Source: Saprospiraceae bacterium
GTDB lineage: Bacteria; Bacteroidota; Bacteroidia; Chitinophagales; Saprospiraceae
DNA: 43,955 nucleotides
Direction: 5' to 3'
Assembly: GCA_018057925.1 (NCBI GenBank)
Contig: JAGPCT010000027.1
Span: forward strand, 1 to 43,955
The notes beneath the pieces are model-generated. The model made no database searches, had not been told where the DNA came from, and worked only from the letters and a program-made list of their open reading frames with translations. How positions within the stretch are numbered: position 1 is the stretch's first letter; each line of letters begins with the position of its first letter. Below, one piece after another: positions 43,838 to 43,955 of this stretch. Position numbers and translations under genes: made by a program.

Positions 43838-43955
43838 CATTAAATTAAGTCATTAACATACACTTTATTCCTAATTATACGAATAAAAAAAAGAATATTG
43901 TGTATTGTACGGCTTACTACCTAACTAACACGATAAGCAACTACCTACATTAAGT

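Overview
The window reads as a chromosomal segment of a low-GC Bacteroidota, most likely of the Saprospiria/Chitinophagia type. The reasons are: two giant secreted proteins ending in the type B sorting domain of the type IX secretion system (T9SS), a carboxypeptidase-regulatory-domain outer-membrane receptor, promoters of the Bacteroidota kind (TTTG, 18-19 bp, TAnnTTTG) and few Shine-Dalgarno sites. There is no rRNA, CRISPR array, prophage or complete insertion sequence. One tRNA-Glu gene is present.

Layout. 1-8.5 kb: the 3' end of an Rpn/PDDEXK-type nuclease gene, asnS, a membrane-anchored methyltransferase, an AhpD-like protein, class I fructose-bisphosphate aldolase, a HAD hydrolase and an OsmC protein, separated by repeat-rich spacers and a candidate small RNA. 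8.5-21.4 kb: two tandem paralogous genes of about 2,100 codons for T9SS cargo. 21.5-30 kb: an outer-membrane protein, an epimerase + lipoprotein operon, a PlsC-like acyltransferase, a miaA + hotdog thioesterase operon, gapA, tRNA-Glu and 3-hydroxyacyl-CoA dehydrogenase. 30-36.9 kb: a Bax-inhibitor-1 protein, a decayed amidase-effector/immunity-like locus, a TonB-receptor-like protein and a membrane metallophosphoesterase. 36.9-44 kb: repeats, a small ORF, a TPR protein, a 15-16 bp minisatellite, a beta-barrel protein, a glycosyltransferase, and a four-helix-bundle (S23/IVP-type) gene set between heptanucleotide arrays.

The protein-coding genes are mostly ordinary housekeeping genes. The unusual content lies between them. 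A family called R1 here occurs nine times. It is structured and ends in TTAA, with a full-length form of 289-290 bp and a short form of about 155 bp that looks like a deletion between two AATTC repeats. Two pieces of a duplicated effector gene show that R1-type sequence joins unique DNA exactly at TTAA, which suggests a TTAA-targeting miniature mobile element. Hairpin loops in R1 and in a second family (R2) occur in both orientations while the stems are kept. A third system is a GAGAATG/GAGAATT heptamer array that flips to its reverse complement around the four-helix-bundle gene and supplies the C-terminal codons of other genes.

Repeat families were found by eye. Their boundaries are accurate to a few bases for the well-kept copies and approximate for the degenerate ones. 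R1-R5 are labels used only in this annotation.
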